A stretch of DNA of 64,000 nucleotides from Luteibacter sp. dw_328 (GTDB lineage: Bacteria > Pseudomonadota > Gammaproteobacteria > Xanthomonadales > Rhodanobacteraceae): NCBI RefSeq assembly GCF_018449605.1, contig NZ_JAAVUW010000011.1, forward strand, positions 62,001 to 126,000. Reading direction: 5' to 3'. The notes below the pieces were generated by a model. The model was given only the letters and a program-made list of their open reading frames with translations, did not search any database and had not been told where the DNA came from. This document shows positions 35,864-45,895 of the stretch, one piece after another (the first letter of the stretch is position 1; each line of letters opens with the position of its first letter). Position numbers and translations under genes: made by a program.

Positions 35864-36346
35864 ATGCCCGCCGACCCCCATGTAGGAACCGATGTCTTCG
35901 ACCGCATTCTGTCCGCGTCGGGACCGTTGGTCGCGTTGCAGACCGGCGACACCAACCAGCTGATCGATCAGTTCCGCCTGGTCGCGCGGCGGACGGGGCA
36001 GGCTGTGTACCTGTGGCGCCACGCCGAGGGCCTGGCCAGCCTGCGCGACGCGCAGATGCGCGTGCCCGGTTGTACGCGGCTGGGCGATGCCCTGCGTTAT
36101 ATCTCGCAGAGCCTGCATTTCGGCGTGTACCTGCTGGACATGCCGCCCGGGCCGCCGAGCGCCACCGACGGTGCGCTTTTACGGCAACTTGCACGGGCGC
36201 AGACGGGTCACGTGCGCCGCGTGGTGCTGATGGGCGCCAGCCCAAGCCTGCTTGCCACGTTCGAGGACGACATCATCCGCGTCGACGCCGACTGGCGTGC
36301 CCGCTCCGCCGCGCCGCGCCTGCGCGACGGCCGGTGGATCGTTTGA
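35864..36346 (+). CDS. hypothetical protein upstream of the GGDEF-EAL gene
   Basis: A 160-aa protein of no family that I recognise with certainty. It reads GPLVALQTGDTNQLIDQFRL then VARRTGQAVYLWRHAEGLAS, and later YISQSLHFGVYLLDMPPG and TGHVRRVVLMGASPSLLATF. The alternation of predicted strands and helices looks like an alpha/beta receiver- or ATPase-like domain without a P-loop. Its end overlaps a possible TTG start of the next gene, so the two are probably co-translated and functionally linked to cyclic-di-GMP signalling. Confidence 0.72.
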   Translation: MPADPHVGTDVFDRILSASGPLVALQTGDTNQLIDQFRLVARRTGQAVYLWRHAEGLASLRDAQMRVPGCTRLGDALRYISQSLHFGVYLLDMPPGPPSATDGALLRQLARAQTGHVRRVVLMGASPSLLATFEDDIIRVDADWRARSAAPRLRDGRWIV

Positions 36347-36354
36347 GCGCGCGC

Positions 36355-38886
36355 ATGTCGACGCCGGAACCCAGTGGCGTACTCATATTTACCCCGCGCC
36401 GCGATGTGCGTCGGGCCGTTTTCGACGCCCTCGACGCGGATGGCGATTTCGTTCTGCTGAGCGCTCGCGACGCCGCGCAACTCGAAGCCCTGCTGGCGGA
36501 TGCACCACCGCTGCATGTGGCCGTGATCGGTGCGGACGGCACGGCCGACATGGCCCAGGGCCTGCGCATCCTTCGTGGCTCGGCCGCGTACTCGCGGCTG
36601 CCCGTGGTCTACGTCGTCGGCGAGGCGCCTGGCGTTGCCCCGGAAGACAGCTCCGACTGGCTTCGTGAGAACGCCATCGCGGCTGAACTCGCCCAACGCG
36701 TCCGCGCGGCGATCGGCGCCGAGGCGCCGGTCGTTCCCAGCGAGCCCAGCGGACTGGACTATCGGTTTGCCTTCGAGGCCGGCGCGGCCTGGGTGGTTGC
36801 ATCGACACCCGACGGCTGCGTGATCGAAAGCGGCACAGCGATGAATCGGCTGATGGCCGGCGATGGCCCCGTGCACGGCCGCCTGCTCACCGACCTGTTC
36901 AAGATGGACGGCGGTGCGGTCTGGCCGGTGCCCGATGGCGACAGCATGGCTTGCACGTTGCGCCGGCTCGATGGCAGTGACATCGCCGGCGAGGTCGATG
37001 TACGCCATCTGGTCGATCGCGGTGCCCATCGTATTGCGGTTGCATTTCGTGACCTTCGCGCCGTCGAGATGGCGGGAAGGGCCTTGTCCCTCCTGTCGGT
37101 GCTGGATGCCTGTCCCAGTGACGATGAGGGCATGGGCGAGGCTGCCGCCATGCTCGCCGACGCGCTCGAACTGGATGTCGTCGCCGTGTGGTCCGCCCTG
37201 CCGGAAAGTGAGTTCGGACCGGAGGTGCTTACGCGCATCTGGAACGGTCCGGGCCTGGTCGAATGGCCCGACGCGACCGATTTGCCGCTGCTGAAGATCT
37301 GCCTGGGCGGTGAAACGCTTTCGCATCTGGGCGACGGCGGCGACACGTCCGTCGCCGACCCCCTGGTCGAGACGCTGGGCTTGCGCTCCTATGCGTTCCT
37401 GCCGTTGCTCGACGAGCGGCGTAACGTGCTCGGCGCGTTGCTGGCCGGTCGCCGTCGCACCGGCAGCGATGGTCGCGTCCTCGAGCCGGCGTTACGCGCG
37501 GCCGCGGCACGTTTCGCCTCCGCGCTGGAACTACGGCGCTCACGCGAACAGGGGCGCGCCCGCGGCCTCGTCGACATGTTGACCGCCTTGCCCAATCGTC
37601 TTCTGTTCAACGATCGCCTGGATACGACCATCCGCGAGGCGGAGCGAACCGGCGAATGCTTTGCCACCTTGCTGGTCGACCTCGACCGCTTCAAGAGTAT
37701 CAACGACACGCTCGGCCATGCCGTGGGCGACCAGGTACTGACCGCCGTGGCGAAGCGGCTGCGCGCCAGTGTGCGTGCTTCCGACACGGTCGCACGTTAC
37801 GCCGGCGACGAGTTCACGATGATCCTGCGCCACATCATCAAACGCGACGACGTGCTGCGTATCGCCGAGAAAGTGGTGCAGGCGATGGAGATTCCGCTGG
37901 GGCTCGATGACGGCTCGGAACTTCAGGCCACCGTGTCCGTCGGCATCTCCTTCTTCCCCGACGACGCGACCGAAGGCGAGCTGCTGCTGCGCCATGCGGA
38001 TGAGGCGATGTATGGGGCGAAGAGTCTGGGGCGGAACAATTACCAGATCTACGCGGCCAATACGGACGCGTCGCAGCAACAGCACGTGGCCCTGAAGGCA
38101 AGTCTTCGTCACGCGGTGAAGAACAACGAACTGCGCGTGTTCTATCAGCCTCAGGTCAATGCCGTCACCGAAGACATCATCGGCATGGAGGCCCTGGTGC
38201 GCTGGGAGCACCCCGAACTGGGCATGATCAGTCCGGCGTTCTTCATCCCGCTGGCCGAGGCCAGCGGCCTCATCGTGCCGATCGGCGAGTGGGTGCTGCG
38301 TACCGCATGCGCGCAGGCGAAGGCCTGGGAAGACACCTATGGCCTGGGCTTGCGCATTGGCGTGAACCTTTCGGCAGTGCAGCTCATGCAGCAGAACCTT
38401 GCCGAGGTAGTTACCAGCGCCCTGACCGATACCGGGCTCAACCCGGACAGCCTCGAGCTTGAAGTGACCGAGAGCATCAGCGTGAAGACGGTGCCGCACC
38501 TGGTCGAAACGCTCGACGCCCTGCACGCGATGGGTTGCCATATCGCCATCGACGACTTCGGCACCGGCGCGGCGTCCCTCGACTACCTCCGCCGGCTGCC
38601 GGCCGACCGGATCAAGATCGATCAGAGCTTCGTCCGCAACATCGGTGTGGATCCCGACGACGAGGCCATCGTCCGGGCGACTATCGACATGGCCCACCGA
38701 CTCAAACGTGGCGTGGTGGCCGAGGGCGTCGAAATCGAGCAGCACCTGCAGTTCCTTCGCGCGAACGGCTGTGACGAACTCCAGGGCTACCTGTTCTGCC
38801 GACCGCTACCGGTGGTGGCTTTCGATAAGCTACTCGCCGAGCGCGAGCGTGTGATCACCGAAGGTCGGACGCCCGTCAGTGCCTGA
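36355..38886 (+). CDS. GGDEF-EAL protein with pseudo-receiver and sensor domains
   Basis: An 843-aa cytoplasmic cyclic-di-GMP enzyme. A receiver-like domain (about 1-120) lacks the usual phospho-acceptor context (VAVIGADG). A PAS-like region (about 135-240) and a GAF-like region (about 245-400) follow. The cyclase motif is AGDEF at residue 483 (Ala for the first Gly), with an RxxD inhibitory site (RASD) upstream. The phosphodiesterase domain has MEALVRW (EAL at 612), DDFGTGAASLDYL and KIDQSFV, so it looks intact. The protein is probably mainly a phosphodiesterase. A TTG at 36343 overlapping the preceding stop is an alternative start. Confidence 0.92.
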   Translation: MSTPEPSGVLIFTPRRDVRRAVFDALDADGDFVLLSARDAAQLEALLADAPPLHVAVIGADGTADMAQGLRILRGSAAYSRLPVVYVVGEAPGVAPEDSSDWLRENAIAAELAQRVRAAIGAEAPVVPSEPSGLDYRFAFEAGAAWVVASTPDGCVIESGTAMNRLMAGDGPVHGRLLTDLFKMDGGAVWPVPDGDSMACTLRRLDGSDIAGEVDVRHLVDRGAHRIAVAFRDLRAVEMAGRALSLLSVLDACPSDDEGMGEAAAMLADALELDVVAVWSALPESEFGPEVLTRIWNGPGLVEWPDATDLPLLKICLGGETLSHLGDGGDTSVADPLVETLGLRSYAFLPLLDERRNVLGALLAGRRRTGSDGRVLEPALRAAAARFASALELRRSREQGRARGLVDMLTALPNRLLFNDRLDTTIREAERTGECFATLLVDLDRFKSINDTLGHAVGDQVLTAVAKRLRASVRASDTVARYAGDEFTMILRHIIKRDDVLRIAEKVVQAMEIPLGLDDGSELQATVSVGISFFPDDATEGELLLRHADEAMYGAKSLGRNNYQIYAANTDASQQQHVALKASLRHAVKNNELRVFYQPQVNAVTEDIIGMEALVRWEHPELGMISPAFFIPLAEASGLIVPIGEWVLRTACAQAKAWEDTYGLGLRIGVNLSAVQLMQQNLAEVVTSALTDTGLNPDSLELEVTESISVKTVPHLVETLDALHAMGCHIAIDDFGTGAASLDYLRRLPADRIKIDQSFVRNIGVDPDDEAIVRATIDMAHRLKRGVVAEGVEIEQHLQFLRANGCDELQGYLFCRPLPVVAFDKLLAERERVITEGRTPVSA

Positions 38887-38957
38887 CGGGCCGGTTCCAA
38901 CTTGAGGTTCAGGCCGGGTTGCGCATATTTTCAAAGGATGACCGGTTGACCGGGCAG

Positions 38958-38986
38958 TGAACTTGCTCGGTCCGCGCTTGTCTCAG
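38958..38986 (+). promoter_or_regulatory. sigma-E-type autoregulatory promoter of rpoE
   Basis: TGAACTT (38958-38964) and TCTCAG (38981-38986) are separated by 16 nt. This fits the sigma-E consensus GAACTT-N16-TCNNA. It lies 45 bp before the rpoE start codon, as expected for autoregulation. Confidence 0.72.
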
Positions 38987-39030
38987 CTGCGCCCGCGACT
39001 GGCCCCGAATGATGTGAGGAGACGGCCCGG

Positions 39031-39627
39031 ATGGGCGAAAACGAACTGGATCAAGCACTTGTCGAGCGTGTGCAGCAAGGAGACCGCCGCGCGTTCGACC
39101 TGCTTGTGCGGAAATACCGGCACAAGGTCATCGCGTTGATCTCCCGCTACGTGCACGACTGGACCGAATGTGAGGACATCGCCCAGGAGGCCTTTGTGCG
39201 CGCCTGGCGTGCCCTTGGGTCGTTCCGCGGCGAAAGCGCGTTCTACACCTGGCTCTACAAGATCGCCGTGAATACGGCCAAGAACCACCTGGTCGCCATG
39301 GGGCGCCGCCCGCCCACGGGGGACATCGACGTGGACGATGCGGTTTACGTCCCGGGTGCCACGCGAATGCACGACGGGGCCACCCCGGAGCGCGAACTGA
39401 TGCGTGAACAGGTGGAACAAACGGTGTTTTCCACTGTCCAAGCCTTACCTGAAGAACTTCGGGTCGCGATTACCCTGCGCGAGGTGGACGGCAAAAGCTA
39501 TGACGAAATCGCCGCCATCATGAACTGTCCTATCGGAACGGTTCGTTCGCGTATCTTCAGGGCTCGTGAAGCCATCGACGAAAAACTGCGGCCGCTTCTA
39601 TCCGACCGCGAGGATCACAATCCATGA
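39031..39627 (+). CDS. rpoE: extracytoplasmic-function sigma factor RpoE (AlgU-like)
   Basis: A 198-aa sigma factor of the RpoE/AlgU group. Region 2 has LVRKYRHKVIALISRYVHDW, then EDIAQEAFVRAWRALGSFRG and FYTWLYKIAVNTAKNHL. Region 4 has LPEELRVAITLREVDGKSYD and MNCPIGTVRSRIFRAREAID. It directs transcription in response to envelope stress. It overlaps the anti-sigma gene by 4 bp (ATGA), and mucD follows. A sigma-E promoter precedes it, so it likely controls its own expression. Confidence 0.96.
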   Translation: MGENELDQALVERVQQGDRRAFDLLVRKYRHKVIALISRYVHDWTECEDIAQEAFVRAWRALGSFRGESAFYTWLYKIAVNTAKNHLVAMGRRPPTGDIDVDDAVYVPGATRMHDGATPERELMREQVEQTVFSTVQALPEELRVAITLREVDGKSYDEIAAIMNCPIGTVRSRIFRAREAIDEKLRPLLSDREDHNP

Positions 39628-40280
39628 GTGAAGCCAATCGTGAAATTCTCTCCGCCGGCATGGACGGAGAGCTGTCGCGGGAGGAAATCCGCTTCCTGTT
39701 ACGTCGTCTGGAGGCCGATCAGGGCCTTGCCGACGTCTGGTCGCGTTATCACGCGGGTCGTGACGGTCTGCGCCGCGAAGCGTTGCCCCCGGTATCCCAT
39801 GACTTCGTCGATCGCGTCATGGCGGCTATCGAGGCCGAAGCCAGTGCGCCGGCCGTTGCAGATGCCGCACCGCGCCGCCGTTGGCTGCACTGGTCCGCGG
39901 GGGGTGCCATCGCCGCAAGCGTGGCCGTCGCCGCATTGATGCTGTCGCAGCCGGCGGGCAACCGTTCCGGGGCTCCCGAAATCGCTCACCAGGCGCCGGT
40001 TTCCGGCGACATCCAGGTGGCCGATGCCACGCCGGAGCCCGCTGCCGCCCCGGTGGCGCCGCAGTGGCTTGCCGGTAGCAACATGGCGTCCCAGTTCACC
40101 CAGAAGGCGGCATTCGACAGTTCGAGCGAGGGTGGTGCAACCTATCTTCCCCGTTCCACGCCGTACCAGATTCAGCGTGGCCGGACCGCAGAAGCCCCCG
40201 CAAGCAATAGCTACATGCTGCTGACCCGTCCCGACGGCAGTCGTTATGTGCAGCCGGTCGCCGCGTCGCAGGCTCGCTAA
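39624..40280 (+). CDS. rseA: anti-sigma-E factor RseA-like (MucA-like)
   Basis: A 218-aa single-pass inner-membrane protein. The N-terminal sigma-binding domain has ILSAGMDGELSREEIRFLLR followed by RLEADQGLADVWSRYHAGRD. One transmembrane helix (HWSAGGAIAASVAVAALML, about residues 93-112) leads to a periplasmic Ala/Pro-rich domain. It holds RpoE inactive at the membrane until cleaved by site-1 and site-2 proteases. No separate rseB-like gene follows; the next gene is the protease. Confidence 0.9.
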   Translation: MSEANREILSAGMDGELSREEIRFLLRRLEADQGLADVWSRYHAGRDGLRREALPPVSHDFVDRVMAAIEAEASAPAVADAAPRRRWLHWSAGGAIAASVAVAALMLSQPAGNRSGAPEIAHQAPVSGDIQVADATPEPAAAPVAPQWLAGSNMASQFTQKAAFDSSSEGGATYLPRSTPYQIQRGRTAEAPASNSYMLLTRPDGSRYVQPVAASQAR

Positions 40281-40398
40281 GCCGCGACGCCACCCTGGCG
40301 CGCCGACCGTCCCCGGCGCGCCTGTTCCCTTATTCGTAACCACCCGTGCGGTCGCCTCGACGTACGGGCAACCGTGGCTTTGACAAGGAGGAAAGAGG

Positions 40399-41817
40399 AT
40401 GGGTTGGTTGAATACACGTGCCGTGCTTGGCGGTGCATTGGTGCTGGCGACCGCCGGCGTGCAGGCGCAGAGCCTGCCCGATTTCACCGGCGTGGTGGAA
40501 AAGAACGCCCCGGCAGTCGTCCACGTAGAGGCAAAGACGACCGGTGCGCATAAGAAGACGAAAGGCGGCCCCGCCGGGCAGGACGACCAGGAAGAGCTGC
40601 TCCGCCGCTTCTTCGGCATGCCGGGCGTTCCGGCGCAGCCGCCCGAGCAGACCTCGCTGGGTTCGGGATTCATCATCTCCGCCGATGGCTACATTCTCAC
40701 CAACGACCATGTCGTCGATGACGCCGACGAGGTCAAGGTGCGGCTCCAGGACCGTCGCAGCTTCACCGCCAGGGTCGTCGGCAAGGACCCGCAGTACGAC
40801 ATTGCGCTACTGAAGATCGATGCCGGTGCCTTGCCTGCCGTCAGCATCGGCGACTCGCGCAGCGTGAAGCGCGGTCAGTGGGCCCTCGCGATCGGTTCGC
40901 CCTTCGGCCTCGACGCCACCGTGACCCACGGCATCATCAGTGCGGTAGGGCGCAACCTGGGCAGCCGCGACCAGCCGTATACCTCGTTCATCCAGACCGA
41001 CGTGCCGATCAATCGGGGTAATTCGGGCGGCCCCCTGTTCAATCTGCAGGGCCAGGTGATCGGCGTGAACTCGCAGATCTACTCCACGTCCGGTGGTTAT
41101 CAGGGGTTGTCGTTCTCCATTCCCATCGACGTGGCAATGAACGTCGTAGATCAGATCAAGGCGAAGGGCTACGTCTCTCGCGGCATGCTCGGCGTCACCG
41201 TGCAGCCGGTGGATCCCTTCGTGAAGAATCTCGATCTCGCCGACTCCAACGGCGCGCTTGTCGCGCAGGTCACGCCGGGCAGTGGGGCCGACAAGGCGGG
41301 GCTTAAGCAGGGCGATGTCATCCTTTCCTTCAACGGCACGCCGATCACCCAGGCGCCGGATCTGCCGCCGCTGGTAGCCATCACCCGGCCGGGTTCGACA
41401 GCGAAGGTCGAGTTCCTCCGGGACCACAAGAAGCAGACGGTCGAGGTCACCGTCGGCGAGCTGCCCCGCGACAAGACGGCGCTCGCCGCCGCCTCGTCCG
41501 GCGAGGAAGGCGCGGGCGGCGGATCCGCTAGCGCGCTGGGCCTCGCCGTCCAGGACATCGACGCGCCGACCCGGTCCGAGCTGGGTCTCAAGGCCGGTGA
41601 AGGCGTGGTGGTGAGTCGGGTCGCCGGATCCTCCGCCTCCCAGACGGGGCTCCAGGCGGGGGACATCATCCTCATGGTCAACCAGAAGCGCATCGGCAGT
41701 GCCGCGGCGTTCCGGGACGCTACCCGGGGCATCAAGTCCGGCGATACCGCCATGTTGCTGGTCCGGCGCGACGACTCGACGCGATTCGTGGGTGTCACCG
41801 TGCCTGGCGATCGCTGA
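40399..41817 (+). CDS. mucD: Do family periplasmic serine protease (MucD/DegP)
   Basis: A 472-aa HtrA protease with signal peptide (MGWLNTRAVLGGALVLATAG, VQAQ). The catalytic triad is visible as His in LTNDHVVDDADE, Asp in QYDIALLKID and Ser in INRGNSGGPLFN. Two PDZ domains follow (about 270-365 and 375-470), including RGMLGVTVQPVDPFVKN and AGSSASQTGLQAGDIILMV. It degrades or refolds misfolded periplasmic proteins and restrains the RpoE response. It lies 118 bp after rseA. AAGGAGG precedes the ATG. Confidence 0.95.
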   Translation: MGWLNTRAVLGGALVLATAGVQAQSLPDFTGVVEKNAPAVVHVEAKTTGAHKKTKGGPAGQDDQEELLRRFFGMPGVPAQPPEQTSLGSGFIISADGYILTNDHVVDDADEVKVRLQDRRSFTARVVGKDPQYDIALLKIDAGALPAVSIGDSRSVKRGQWALAIGSPFGLDATVTHGIISAVGRNLGSRDQPYTSFIQTDVPINRGNSGGPLFNLQGQVIGVNSQIYSTSGGYQGLSFSIPIDVAMNVVDQIKAKGYVSRGMLGVTVQPVDPFVKNLDLADSNGALVAQVTPGSGADKAGLKQGDVILSFNGTPITQAPDLPPLVAITRPGSTAKVEFLRDHKKQTVEVTVGELPRDKTALAAASSGEEGAGGGSASALGLAVQDIDAPTRSELGLKAGEGVVVSRVAGSSASQTGLQAGDIILMVNQKRIGSAAAFRDATRGIKSGDTAMLLVRRDDSTRFVGVTVPGDR

Positions 41818-41947
41818 CGCAGTCGATGCCGTCCGCCGGTCGGCGGTGGGCGGCCTTCCATGCGATAATGCTTGATTCGCGCTGGCCCTGAGGGCTGGCG
41901 CGCGTCGTTCGCGCCGCGAGCGATGGTGAACGTGACCACGGCGCTCC

Positions 41948-43738
41948 ATGGAACTCATCCGCAACTTCTCCATCATTGCCCACATCGACCACGGCAAGTC
42001 GACCCTGGCCGACCGAATCATCCAGTTGTGCGGAGGTCTGACCGAGCGCGAAATGGAAGCGCAGGTCCTCGACAACAATCCGATCGAGCGCGAGCGCGGT
42101 ATCACCATCAAGGCCCAGTCGGTGTCGCTGCCGTACACGGCGCGCGACGGGAAAACCTATCAGCTCAATTTCATCGATACCCCGGGGCACGTCGACTTCT
42201 CCTATGAAGTAAGCCGTTCGTTGTCCGCCTGCGAGGGCGCACTGCTCGTCGTTGACGCCGCCCAGGGTGTCGAGGCGCAGTCGGTGGCCAACTGCTATAC
42301 GGCGATCGAGCAGGGCCTGGAAGTCATTCCGGTCATCAACAAGATCGACCTGCCGACGGCGGATGTGGAAAAGGCCAAGGCCGAAATCGAAGCCGTGATC
42401 GGGCTGGATGCCACCGATGCGATCCCGGTCAGCGCCAAGACCGGCCAGAACGTGATCGAAGTGCTCGAGGCGATCATCCATCGCATCCCGGCGCCGAAGG
42501 CGGGTAACACCGACCGGCTCCAGGCGCTGATCATCGATTCCTGGTTCGACAACTACCTGGGCGTGGTGTCGCTGGTACGCGTGATGCAGGGCGAGATCCG
42601 CCCGGGCGACAAGATCCTGGTCATGTCGACCGGCCGTACCCACCTTGTCGACGACGTCGGTGTGTTCACCCCCAAGCGCAAGAAGCTCGATCATCTGGGC
42701 GCGGGCGAGGTGGGCTGGATCAATGCGTCCATCAAGGACGTCCATGGCGCCCCGGTGGGCGACACGCTGACCCATTCGGGCAAGCCTGCCGCCGAGCCGC
42801 TGGCTGGCTTCCAGGTGATGCAGCCGCGCGTGTTCGCCGGCCTGTTCCCGGTATCGGCTGATGATTACCCGGCCCTTCGCGAGGCGCTCGACAAGCTGCG
42901 CCTCAACGACGCGGCCATGTTCTTCGAGCCAGAGAGCTCCGAGGCGATGGGCTTCGGCTTCCGCTGCGGCTTCCTCGGCATGCTGCACATGGAAATCGTG
43001 CAGGAGCGCCTCGAGCGCGAATACGATCTCAACCTCATCACCACGGCGCCGACCGTGGTGTACGAGGTGGCCAAGACCGACGGCACCGTCCTGCAGATGG
43101 ACAACCCGGCGAAGCTTCCGCCGCCGCAGCAGATCGTGGAGATCCGCGAGCCGATCATCGTCGCCACCATCCTCACCCCGGGTGACTACGTCGGCAACGT
43201 GATCAAACTCTGCGAAGAGAAGCGCGGCGTGCAGCGTTCCATCCAGTATCTGGCTACCCAAGTGCAGGTGACCTACGAGCTGCCGCTGGCCGAAGTGGTG
43301 CTCGACTTCTTCGATCGCCTGAAGTCGGTGTCCCGCGGCTATGCCTCGATGGACTACCACCTCGAGCGGTTCGATCCGGGCCCGTTCGTCCGCGTCGATA
43401 TCCTGATCAATGGCGATCGCGTGGACGCGCTGAGCCTGATCGTGCATCGTTCGCACGCTGATCGTCGCGGCCGGGAACTTGTCGAGCGCATGAAGGATCT
43501 GATTCCTCGCCAGCAGTTCGACGTGGCCATTCAGGCCGCCGTCGGTGCGGCCGTGATCGCCCGCTCGACGGTCAAGGCGCTGCGCAAGAACGTCCTGGCC
43601 AAGTGCTACGGCGGCGACGTATCGCGAAAGAAGAAGCTTCTCGAGAAGCAGAAGGAAGGCAAGAAGCGCATGAAGCAGGTTGGCAGCGTGGAAATTCCCC
43701 AGGAAGCCTTCCTCGCCGTGCTGCGGCAGGATAAGTAA
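41948..43738 (+). CDS. lepA: elongation factor 4 (LepA)
   Basis: A 596-aa translational GTPase. The P-loop is [17 protein letters not shown], switch II is [12 protein letters not shown], and the base-specific motif is NKIDLPTAD. The characteristic C-terminal domain ends [20 protein letters not shown]. LepA binds ribosomes and influences translation under stress. Length equals the E. coli protein (599 aa). It heads the lepA-lepB pair conserved in proteobacteria. Confidence 0.98.
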   Translation: MELIRNFSIIAHIDHGKSTLADRIIQLCGGLTEREMEAQVLDNNPIERERGITIKAQSVSLPYTARDGKTYQLNFIDTPGHVDFSYEVSRSLSACEGALLVVDAAQGVEAQSVANCYTAIEQGLEVIPVINKIDLPTADVEKAKAEIEAVIGLDATDAIPVSAKTGQNVIEVLEAIIHRIPAPKAGNTDRLQALIIDSWFDNYLGVVSLVRVMQGEIRPGDKILVMSTGRTHLVDDVGVFTPKRKKLDHLGAGEVGWINASIKDVHGAPVGDTLTHSGKPAAEPLAGFQVMQPRVFAGLFPVSADDYPALREALDKLRLNDAAMFFEPESSEAMGFGFRCGFLGMLHMEIVQERLEREYDLNLITTAPTVVYEVAKTDGTVLQMDNPAKLPPPQQIVEIREPIIVATILTPGDYVGNVIKLCEEKRGVQRSIQYLATQVQVTYELPLAEVVLDFFDRLKSVSRGYASMDYHLERFDPGPFVRVDILINGDRVDALSLIVHRSHADRRGRELVERMKDLIPRQQFDVAIQAAVGAAVIARSTVKALRKNVLAKCYGGDVSRKKKLLEKQKEGKKRMKQVGSVEIPQEAFLAVLRQDK

Positions 43739-43813
43739 ACGAGACATGGAAAGCCGGCGCCGGATGCGCCGGACCGGGCCGTAAGGCCCTTCGACACGAC
43801 TGATGGAGATGGT

Positions 43814-44716
43814 ATGGCGGCATTTGATTTCTCGGCGATTCTTCTCGGGCTGACCGTCCTGTTCGGTGTGGTCTGGCTGTTCGATCGCCTTTTCCTGGTC
43901 AAGGCGCGCCGCGCCCGCGCCGAAGCCCTTGGCGCCGAGCAACCCGAGCCGTGGCCGGTCGACTGGGCTCGCTCGTTGTTCCCGGTGATCCTGGTCGTGC
44001 TCCTGCTGCGCTCGTTCGTGGCCGAGCCGTTCCGCATCCCGTCGGGCTCGATGATGCCGACGCTGGACGTGGGCGACTTCATCCTGGTCAATAAATTCGC
44101 TTATGGCCTGCGTATGCCGGCCTTCAATAACAAGCTGCTCGAGAACGGCGAACCGCGTCGCGGCGACGTGGTCGTGTTCCGCTTTCCGGGCTATGTCTGC
44201 CAGGACGAAAGCGGCAAGACCATCCGCAGCGGCGACATCACCTGCCAGGATCCCCACGCCGCCGTACCCAGCGAAAACTGGATCAAGCGTGTGATCGGCC
44301 TGCCCGGCGACCGCATCGAAACCCGGGGCAGCGAGCTCTACATCAACGGTGAGCGCGTCGGCGCCGACGAGATCGGGCCGTTCAAGGGCAGCATGTCGCG
44401 GCCGGAAGATCGCCTGCTGATGACCTTCGGATCCAAGCTGTATACGGAGCACTTGGGCAGCATCAACCATACGATCGCGCTGACCCCGGCCTACAACATG
44501 CCGCAGGACATCCCCAATGCGTCGGTGCCGTCGGAAGTGCCCAAGGGCTGCTATATCGTCATGGGCGACAACCGGATGAACAGCACGGACAGCCGCTGGT
44601 GGGGCTGCATGCCCGAGGCCAACCTGGTCGGCAAGGCCTTCTTCGTCTGGCTCGCCTGGCGCGGATTCGATAATGGCCTGCTGGACTTTTCCAGGATGGG
44701 TAAGGTCATCCACTGA
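43814..44716 (+). CDS. lepB: signal peptidase I
   Basis: A 300-aa inner-membrane peptidase that removes signal peptides after Sec export. Two N-terminal helices are seen (FSAILLGLTVLFGVVWLF and SLFPVILVVLLLRSFVA). The catalytic Ser is in FRIPSGSMMPTLDVGDF, and the Lys is in NWIKRVIGLPGDRIE. The C-terminal box is VMGDNRMNSTDSRWWG. It follows lepA and precedes the DUF4845 gene and rnc, the conserved order in this group. Confidence 0.97.
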   Translation: MAAFDFSAILLGLTVLFGVVWLFDRLFLVKARRARAEALGAEQPEPWPVDWARSLFPVILVVLLLRSFVAEPFRIPSGSMMPTLDVGDFILVNKFAYGLRMPAFNNKLLENGEPRRGDVVVFRFPGYVCQDESGKTIRSGDITCQDPHAAVPSENWIKRVIGLPGDRIETRGSELYINGERVGADEIGPFKGSMSRPEDRLLMTFGSKLYTEHLGSINHTIALTPAYNMPQDIPNASVPSEVPKGCYIVMGDNRMNSTDSRWWGCMPEANLVGKAFFVWLAWRGFDNGLLDFSRMGKVIH

Positions 44717-44857
44717 CGGAACGGTGGCGTCCGTCACGCTGCAAGGCGTTGCGGTACGCCCCGGACAAGGTAATCTCCGCTGCGGGGCGCCTTGCGCGCC
44801 CCGTCGGCATTTAACGTCTTGAACAGGGGAGCCGCTTCGCGCGGCGGAGACCGGAAC

Positions 44858-45235
44858 ATGAAATCCAGGCAGTCGGGTATTACCCTTATCGGGTTCGTCA
44901 TCATGCTGGCCATCGTTGGCTTCTTCGCCTTCATGGCAATGAAGCTGGTGCCGTCCTATATCGAGTACATGGGCGTGGTCAAAGCGCTCAATCAGATGTC
45001 GACCGAGGGTGGCAACACGGATCTCGAGCAGGCTCGCCGGCAGCTCGCGTTCAAGATGAGCTTCCAGTACGTGGACGATTCGACGATCAAGCCAAAGGAC
45101 GTGACAATCACGAACGCGAGCAACTCGCCGGTCTTGAAAGTTTCGTACGACAAAGTCATTCCGTTTATTTACAACATCGCCTTCCTGCTCCATTTCGAGA
45201 AGTCGGTGCCGCTCAAAAGTGCCGTCGGGCAATGA
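44858..45235 (+). CDS. DUF4845 domain protein
   Basis: A 125-aa protein with one N-terminal membrane helix (RQSGITLIGFVIMLAIVGFF) and a periplasmic domain (VPSYIEYMGVVKALNQMSTE). The opening resembles a prepilin-like N-terminus. DUF4845 genes lie between lepB and rnc in many beta- and gammaproteobacteria, which matches this location. The function is unknown. It ends 6 bp before the rnc start. Confidence 0.9.
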   Translation: MKSRQSGITLIGFVIMLAIVGFFAFMAMKLVPSYIEYMGVVKALNQMSTEGGNTDLEQARRQLAFKMSFQYVDDSTIKPKDVTITNASNSPVLKVSYDKVIPFIYNIAFLLHFEKSVPLKSAVGQ

Positions 45236-45241
45236 GGTTTC

Positions 45242-45895
45242 GTGGAATTTCCTTACCGCTTTCGTGATCCCGGTCTCGCGACCCTGGCCCTGACTCACCG
45301 CAGTGCCGGGAAGCCGAATAACGAGCGGATGGAGTTCCTGGGCGACGCCTTGCTGGGCGCCCTCGTTGCCGAGTTGTTGTTCGAAGCGCATCCCAATGCG
45401 AGCGAAGGCGAGCTCTCTCGCCTGCGCGCCCAGCTCGTCAACGGCCAGGCCCTGGCCGTTATCGGGCGGGAACTTGAGCTCGGCGACGACCTGAAGCTGG
45501 GGCCTGGTGAGCTGAAGAGCGGCGGCTTCCGCCGCGATTCCATTCTGGCCGATGCCTTCGAAGCCCTGGTTGCCGCCGTCTATTTCGACGATGGCTACGA
45601 CGCCTGCCGCCAGGTGGTGCGCCGGCTGTTTTGGCCCCGCGTGGCGGAAATCAAGCGATCCAGCAAGGACGCTAAAACGAAGCTGCAGGAATGGCTGCAG
45701 GGCAGGGGGCTTCCCCTTCCCATCTACGAATTAACCGACAGCTACGGCGAAGATCACGCCAAGATCTTCGACGTCAGTTGTACGATCGACGAACCGGAGC
45801 CGATTCGCGTCGAAGGACGCGGGGGCAGCCGGCGCGCCGCCGAACAGGACGCTGCCGAAACGGTGCTGCGCCGCTTGCTGGAAAAGAAATCATGA
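45242..45895 (+). CDS. rnc: ribonuclease III
   Basis: A 217-aa double-strand-specific RNase. The catalytic signature is [18 protein letters not shown] with a second acidic site in [16 protein letters not shown]. The C-terminal double-stranded RNA binding domain has [20 protein letters not shown] and ends [17 protein letters not shown]. It processes rRNA and mRNA. The start codon is GTG, with GAGG upstream. Its stop overlaps the era start (ATGA). Confidence 0.97.
   Translation: MEFPYRFRDPGLATLALTHRSAGKPNNERMEFLGDALLGALVAELLFEAHPNASEGELSRLRAQLVNGQALAVIGRELELGDDLKLGPGELKSGGFRRDSILADAFEALVAAVYFDDGYDACRQVVRRLFWPRVAEIKRSSKDAKTKLQEWLQGRGLPLPIYELTDSYGEDHAKIFDVSCTIDEPEPIRVEGRGGSRRAAEQDAAETVLRRLLEKKS

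Noticed and set aside
41795-45391. A 1198-codon open frame on the minus strand across lepA, lepB and rnc
   Set aside because: It is the mirror of real plus-strand genes with clear motifs (LepA, LepB, Rnc). Long antisense frames arise at high GC because stop codons are rare. The product has no domain and runs through several genes.
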